Source of the DNA: Epiperipatus broadwayi
Taxonomy: Eukaryota > Onychophora > Udeonychophora > Euonychophora > Peripatidae
DNA length: 64,000 nucleotides
Assembly (NCBI GenBank): GCA_028023455.1
Contig: JAQFVV010000515.1
Span: 126,001-190,000 of the forward strand
Reading direction: 5' to 3'
Numbering within the stretch: the stretch's first letter is position 1; the number at the start of each line of letters is the position of its first letter. Position numbers and translations under genes: made by a program. Shown here piece by piece: positions 57,871-64,000 of this stretch. The notes under the pieces were generated by a model. It did not search any database and was not told the DNA's origin. It saw only the letters and a program-made list of their open reading frames with translations.

Positions 57871-60035
57871 ATTAAGAGAAATCCATAAAAAATAATTTAT
57901 AAATACACACAATACTGAAGTGATTATCAATAATTTATAAAATGTAATTATTCAGAAAAACACAAACAGTAACTTATATTTCAGAAAAAATAAATAACAG
58001 TGAAGAATTTTTAAAGCAAGATCAAGTTTTATGTGAGTTCTTTGATTTATAATATTTTTCCATTTTATTTTTACTCTTTTCTTTTGTTTAAGTAATTAAA
58101 AAAAGATTTCTATTTAAATATATGTGTGGATTTCTTTATGTTTATATATATATATTGTGACCTTTTGTATGGGTCTCCATAAATTGTTGTATCAATCTAT
58201 TAAAAAAATTTTAAATTTAAGATATATTTAGCTATATGATGTTAATTTTATTTATAACAATCTTTTAAAAAGTGTAATTAAAGTAATCTATGAATATTTG
58301 ATATGTGAAAATTGTGCTGATGTTTGAGAGAGACGTTTCAATAGGGATGATAATAGTATATGGTTGGGAAAACTGGCCATAATCAATACTGCATTAATAA
58401 ATTTAATAAATAAATGTTTAAAGTTAAAGTTTAAAAAAAAAGACAAGTTAAAATTAAATGCATATATTTATTGTTGATAAAGATTAATATTTAATAAGTG
58501 AATATAAATATTAAATTATTAGTAGTACATAATAGAAGATTAATATTTGATTTTAATAATATCGAAGTATTATTTTAAAAGTTGTTATAAGATATTATTT
58601 ATTTTAAAAATATTTATTTTTAAAAAATGAAATTGTTAGTTTATTTTTAGATTATTACAAGCGTTTGTAGCTGTGTTGTAAAACAGATGTTAGTTAAACA
58701 CATACACACATGCTTGTGAGTTTTTTAGTAAAGTTGCAAAACTATTTTAAAATTCTGTTATAAAATTTATAAATATTATATTGGCTATCGCGAAATAAAA
58801 ATAAAGATAATTAATGTGAAATATTAAATCTGATTTTTAAAATACTGCTTAAAAACATAACGAATAAAAATAGACTTAATTTGTTTATAAAAATAATCTT
58901 ATAAAAGTTAAAAGTGAAATAGAGTAAGAAAGTATATTTTAAAAAAATGTTTAATGGATTTAAATAAACGATAAAGATTAATTTAAGAATTTTATAATGT
59001 GATAAATAATAAATATTAAATAAGTCATTATTTATTTTTAATTCTGTATTGTTGGTAAAATATGTAAATAAGCTAGCAAGTTGATTGTTTAATTTACCAA
59101 TCAAGTGGGGAGTTTCTTCGGGTATAAAACCAAGGTTCAATTGTTCGGAGGGGGATTATGATTGTAATTTTTAAAGTAAAGTGTGCTATTAGAAATAGCT
59201 AAGTAAAATTATAGACGCTCTCATAATCGTTTTAAAATTATAAGAGAGTAGTTTTTTAAAATAATTTATAAAAGTTTACCGACAAATATGCAGTGTTAAT
59301 TTAATTATAATTTCCTATTGATCGTTTCTATTGAAGCTCAATTTACTATCAAATAGTCATGAAAACATCGTATAAGGATAAAATGTATTGGAGACTTTAT
59401 ACTAAAAATTTAACAAACGCTGGATTAACTAGGAGGATTACTAGATGCATAAAAGTAATATGTTGGACCTTATATAAATTTAAAAGCTGATCGTAATTAA
59501 TTTTTATAAAACAGATATTTAAAAGAATGAGAAATACTTCTTTATGAAGAAAGTATTTGTAAATTATAAATCTAAGTATATAATTTAGTAAAGATGGTAA
59601 ATAACAGTAATTGTATAAATACTTGCCTTGTTAAGTCTTTATGGTTTAAAAGACTAAATTTTGACAGTTTTAAAAGGCAAATAAATTGGAAATTTAATGG
59701 GTAAAGAAATACCTATAAATAAAATTATTATATTAGTAAAGTCTGAACGCTGGTCGTACAGAAGAATCTAAATTAATCTTACCTAAATATTCGTTAAGGA
59801 ATGCGCAAATAAAATTTACGTGGATATCCAAGTCAATTTTAAAATAATTAAATAAGAACTTTATAAACTATTAATTAATACTAAAAATAATAACTTTAAA
59901 ATAATTTTCCTTTAAAGAAAAGAATCCGGATTATATAAACTATTTTAATTTTATTTTGTCTTATGGTGGAACTGACTCTTATTTTTATTTTTTTTTAAAA
60001 AAGAACGTTTTCATTTTTTTCATAAAAACTTTTAA
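57871..60035. other. Extremely AT-rich DNA
   Basis: Almost no CpG or GC-rich words, except a C/G-rich patch near 59100-59155 inside a 109-codon minus frame (58811-59140). That frame starts MNLGFIPEETPHLIGKLNNQ and then becomes pure AT-rich translation. The first 35 residues look coding, but no family is recognised. Confidence 0.4.
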
Positions 60036-60400
60036 AAAACATGTGATGTACCGGAAGAGGAAGTAATGTTTGGTGAAAATTTGTGCCTAGGAAAAAGAAC
60101 AATTATGGGTGAAAGAAGACACCGTTGGATTTTATGTAATATTTTTATTTATTTATTAACTAACAGAAATATTTAATTAATTATTGATTTATTAAAGTTA
60201 GGAAAGGTACATTTACATTTTTTTTAAAAAATAGCTAAATATTAATATAACATTTCATTGCATAAAGTTTATTTTTTGTAATTATACAACACGTAATATT
60301 TTAAAGAATAATTGTGGAGTGTAAATGTGAAATTATTTTGTAAAACTGTAATCCTGGAGGACATCGTGTGACGGACTGTACATTAAAGTATCATTTATGG
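60036..60400 (+). pseudogene. Possible retroelement gag relic with zinc knuckle
   Basis: A 47-codon open stretch includes CDVPEEEVMFGENLCLGKRT, then IMGERRHRWILCN (60042-60140). Downstream, TGT (60347), CAT (60362) and TGT (60377) fit the C-X4-H-X4-C part of a CCHC knuckle (CNPGGHRVTDC). Another TGT at 60339 is one base short of the C-X-X-C spacing. This resembles the gag/ORF1 end of a retroelement, decayed by indels. No RT is visible nearby. Confidence 0.3.
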
Positions 60401-61874
60401 TAAAAATTATGTAATAGTAATAATTTGATGTATTTTGCTATGTTTTCTTTAGATCAACCAAATGTTATTTGATTGTTGAATGAATGTATAAATATTTAAA
60501 GAATATACACGCACAATATTAGTAATAACAGTTTTATTTTAATATGCATACTTTAAATTGATGATGTAAATTTAGTACAACGTAATATGAGAACCTAGAA
60601 ATAATTATATGATTCTTTCGTGAATAAATTTTAATGTTTTTGTTACAATATTAGGAATTAGATTTATTATATTAGTGTAAGTTATTTATTTTTCTTTTCA
60701 AGTTAGTAAGAGGTATAAAAATCTATATTTTATTTTTATTTTATTAGATAAGTTAAGTTAATTTTACATAGAAATTTATATTTTGATTGAAGGTTTATCG
60801 TATATAGATGATGAGGTATAAGAGAGTTTGGATAATTATTATTTTTTTTTTAAAATTGGTCATCTGTTTTTCTGAAGTTAAATAAGGTTAAAATGACATT
60901 TGTAGATAGAAGTTATTAGGAAGGAATAAGAATAACAAGTAAAGAAGAGTAATAGTTTAAATAGAAAAGAATCATAGAATTTTATTTGATATAATACTTT
61001 ATAAAATTTGAAATTGAATAATAATTTTAAATATTATTTTAAAAGAACATATACGTATTGCATATTTTGGTAAGACATGTAGTATGACATTATATCGGAA
61101 TGAAATAAATAGTTATAATCAATAATTGTTATTATATTACAAAGTTATATCAGTTTATACATTAATTAATATTTGAGTAGTATTGATAGTAAATGTAATA
61201 CATACCAGTACATTATAATATAAATAGCAGTAAGACTTAAGTGAAGTAGCATTTTAATTATTAAAGTCTGTTTATTTACATATATGCTACATGAATGATA
61301 TTTCACATAAAACCTTTTCTTGTATTAACTGAGGACAAATGATTTTTTATTAAAATTTAAAGTCATAAACTTAATTAAATGTTATTGATAGAACATTTTA
61401 AGAAATGTATAAATTATCTATTTATGATTATGGAAATAGTAACAGTATAAAAACTTGTATTATTATTTTTCTTATTTTTTGTTTTATTTTCTTTAGTTCC
61501 ATTTGTAATGTAAATAGTGTAAATAAGTTATTTGTTAAAGTTGATGTAAATAAATTTGTTAAGTTGTTTTTTTAAAAATGTGTCGAATTCATTATTTTAC
61601 ACCACAGCATTTGACAACAGATAATTTGAATGTACATAATATTTGCACAATATGAATTTATTATTTTATTATTTGAGAAAGAAACACAATATTTTATTAA
61701 TATAATTTATAGAAATTGATTGACATTAACATATAATATTACAATGGTCACAAAGTAATTATAATGCACAATATAAGAGTATAATATTATTTATTGCCAC
61801 AGATTGTTAAATTGTAAGATTTTGGTCTATTTTAAAATTAAGATACTATATGGAAATGTAAGACATGTATATGA
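60401..61874. other. Extremely AT-rich DNA
   Basis: No gene or repeat recognised. Confidence 0.5.
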
Positions 61875-62417
61875 TTATAAACAGTGAGGATTGCCAATTC
61901 CTCTACAAGCTTTATGATAAATGCTTAGCCAGAGCCAGCACTTAAAATATCTCTGTCAGGAACCGCTCCCCAAACCCCTGACCATGGTTTCGTGCTTTGG
62001 CACTCCTCAGAGAGGTGTCAGGGTAGGTTCAGACACTAGATCTAAAAATACCAACCCAAAGCCAAGCACTTAGCTAAAAGTTACCTATTGAGTGGAAAAT
62101 CTGAAATTTTCAGACATGTACATGTCTTCAAACCCAGCTATCCAACTCAAATAGCTGGGTTTGAAGACATGTACATGTCTGAAAATTTCAGATTTTCCAC
62201 TCAATAGATAACTTTTAGCTAAGTGCTTGGCTTTGGGTTGGTATTTTTAGATCTAGTGTCTGAACCTACCCTGACACCTCTCTGAGGAGTGCCAAAGTAC
62301 GAAACCATGGTCAGGGGTTTGGGGAGCGGTTCCTGACAGAGATATTTTAAGTGCTGGCTCTGGCTAAGCATTTATCATAAAGCTTGTAGAGGAATTGGCA
62401 ATCCTCACTGTTTATAA
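61875..62417. repeat. Near-perfect 267-bp inverted repeat, 9-nt loop
   Basis: The left arm 61875-62141 and right arm 62151-62417 are inverse copies differing at two positions. The spacer is CCAACTCAA. The arms are clearly less AT-rich than the surrounding DNA. ATGTATATGATT occurs on both outer sides (61865-61876 and 62477-62488) and could be a target duplication, but it is AT-rich and overlaps the arm start. No coding frame, tRNA-like box or known terminal motif is visible. Confidence 0.97.
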
Positions 62418-63149
62418 CTTACAAGCTTAAGAGATAGGGTCATGTGATCTATGAATTGATCTATGACTTTTTTATTATGTATATGATTTACTTATTTTCT
62501 TAATGATTAATAGTACAATAAAATAGATAAGATTAAGCTATACACTAAAGATTATTATTGTTAGTTATTGTTATTAGAATAAGTTAGGTGTATTTAGGTT
62601 TGATATTAAATCCCTTATCATTCCTATCTGCACGAATTATTATTACTTTAAGATAATTAGAAGAACCTGAGATCGTTTAATTATATTTCCTTAACAAAAG
62701 ATTGAGATTTATTTATCTATTATTATTAAAGATAGTTCATTTATAAAAGTCATAAGAGTGCTGTAGAGTTAGTAATGAGATAATAAAGAGGTAATAGTAT
62801 TCTTATGCCATTGAGACAGTGTCTTGGAAAGACATTGGCTCAATGTAAATTCAATTACCAATTGTAACTTCACTTCATAGTCTCATGATTTTAGTAAATA
62901 CTTATTTAATTAGTACATAATATTGAACTATATTAATTTTGGATAAGTTATAATACATCTAATAAGATATAGTATTATAAAAATATATTAAAGATAGTTA
63001 TATATATTTTTAGCCAAGCATAATGATTTAATTGAGCTAGTCATATTTTAAATTATATCATATATCGAGAAGTGAGGGTACAATATATATATATATATAC
63101 TAGACTAAATAGAAAAAATTTGAAGGTAACTCAATGACAATGATATTCT
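62418..63149. other. AT-rich non-coding DNA
   Basis: Contains a short hairpin, CATTGAGACAGTGTCTTGG followed by AAAGACATTGGCTCAATG, at 62810-62848. No gene. Confidence 0.5.
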
Positions 63150-63345
63150 GTACTTCAGGGAGTACTATGATAGTGCTACTGTGCTTTAGATTTAAATCAC
63201 TTTTTGTAGCTATCTTTAAAATTATTTTGCTGGTTTTATGTTTATTTGATTGTGAAAATTGTAAACAAAGTAAATTCTGACTTATTAGTTTTAAAAAAAT
63301 CTGAAGATGTCAGCAGTTCCAAATAAAAACTACAGATGAACTGCC
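63150..63345 (+). repeat. Dispersed AT-rich repeat, partial copy 5
   Basis: AAAAAATCTGAAGATGTCAG followed by CA-TTC-AA-AA-AAC-TACA-ATGA-CTGCCA matches 18595-18655. The upstream AGTGCTACTGTG...CACTTTTTG parallels 18500-18540. Confidence 0.5.
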
Positions 63346-64000
63346 AAAAGCTAGATTTAGGGGATTTGAACACAGACTTTCAAGATCTCTTTAGTCATTC
63401 ACTCTATCTTCTATAACTGATACACATGATTACACATGTGTGAAAAAGATAAATGATCTCCAATATATGTATTTTGTGCTGATCTAGCACCCACCAGTTG
63501 GCCCAGATCATAGTATTATATTAAAAAATAACTGTTTTACCGCTTGGGAGAGAAATTTGAGGATCAGAAATGTCAAAGCTGGATTACAATTCATGGACTT
63601 TGAATTCCAGAATCTACCACTCCACCACAAACCAAATCACACAGGGAAATATAGTATTTGTTAGGGATATAAATAGTTTTATATTTATATTTTTGTTTCT
63701 ATTTTTTTATTATTTTTATATTTGATCAAAAACAAATTCCATCATCCATCTGTTTTTGTTGTATTGTAAAAAAAAATGACAGTAATACTATATCTTAGTT
63801 AGCAAATAGATGTAGCATATAGTTCATTTTTGAAAAGTTGACTGAAGAAATTACAAACTGTCTACTATTTTGTATTTGATCGATATAGAACAATAATGGC
63901 CAAAACATCTACCTGTAAAAGATCTTTTTTAAAAATGTAAATAAAAACTTTATTTTATTTATAAAAGATACAAGATAAAGATAAAACATGGGATCAATGC
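63346..64000. other. AT-rich DNA with tRNA-like fragments
   Basis: Minus-strand GTGTTCAAATCCCC near 63370 fits a B-box. Minus-strand GTGGAGTGGTAGATTCTGGA near 63610 matches the fragment family at 11.8 kb. Neither folds into a full tRNA. No gene. Confidence 0.4.

Noticed and set aside
58811-59140. 109-codon minus frame as a gene
   Set aside because: Only the first third looks protein-like; the rest is low-complexity AT translation with no family match.
61865-62488. ATGTATATGATT as a certain target duplication of the long inverted repeat
   Set aside because: The word is AT-rich, overlaps the left arm by two bases and lies 60 bp beyond the right arm, so chance cannot be excluded.

Overview
The window is very AT-rich nuclear DNA from an invertebrate animal. 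This rests on the standard genetic code in its long reading frames, exon-like islands bounded by GT donors, tRNA-derived SINEs, RTE-type LINEs, Penelope-like elements, a Gypsy LTR retrotransposon, many AT and AAT microsatellites, and a 500-N scaffold gap. The species cannot be named from the sequence. One short cysteine-patterned frame resembles arthropod chemosensory proteins and would point to an arthropod, but that match is weak. No intact host gene was found; the window is mostly intergenic or intronic DNA filled with decayed mobile elements.

Layout. 1-6 kb: AT-rich DNA, an AAT microsatellite, a hAT-type MITE (2352-2719) and exon-like patches. 6.4-9.15 kb: a decayed RTE-type LINE on the + strand. 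9-16.5 kb: AT-rich DNA with tRNA-derived fragments and a dispersed AT-rich repeat. 16.56-17.62 kb: a Penelope-like element whose repeats are inverted around a GIY-YIG endonuclease relic. 18-25 kb: a candidate exon, a second LINE relic, foldback copies of another Penelope-type repeat with a hammerhead-ribozyme-like core, and an almost exact 207-bp tandem duplication. 25.57-30.86 kb: a complete but inactivated Gypsy element with 683/681-bp LTRs; the scaffold gap begins 5 bp after it. 31.4-44 kb: a foldback element, AT-rich DNA, a coding-like relic and a SINE. 44.5-45.2 kb: a nested palindrome with the hammerhead-like core in both arms. 46-52 kb: a possible exon with a strong donor, another inverted Penelope-repeat pair, and stacked minus-strand LINE relics. 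52.4-58 kb: ATC/ATT microsatellite, three SINE copies (two with exact 15-bp target duplications) and several palindromic MITEs. 58-64 kb: extremely AT-rich DNA with a zinc-knuckle relic, then a nearly perfect 267-bp inverted repeat with a 9-nt loop (61875-62417).

The connecting theme is inverted-repeat architecture: at least eight foldback structures, several of them Penelope-type terminal repeats. The autonomous elements (RTE LINE, Penelope, Gypsy) are all broken. The SINEs and MITEs depend on enzymes encoded elsewhere in the genome.
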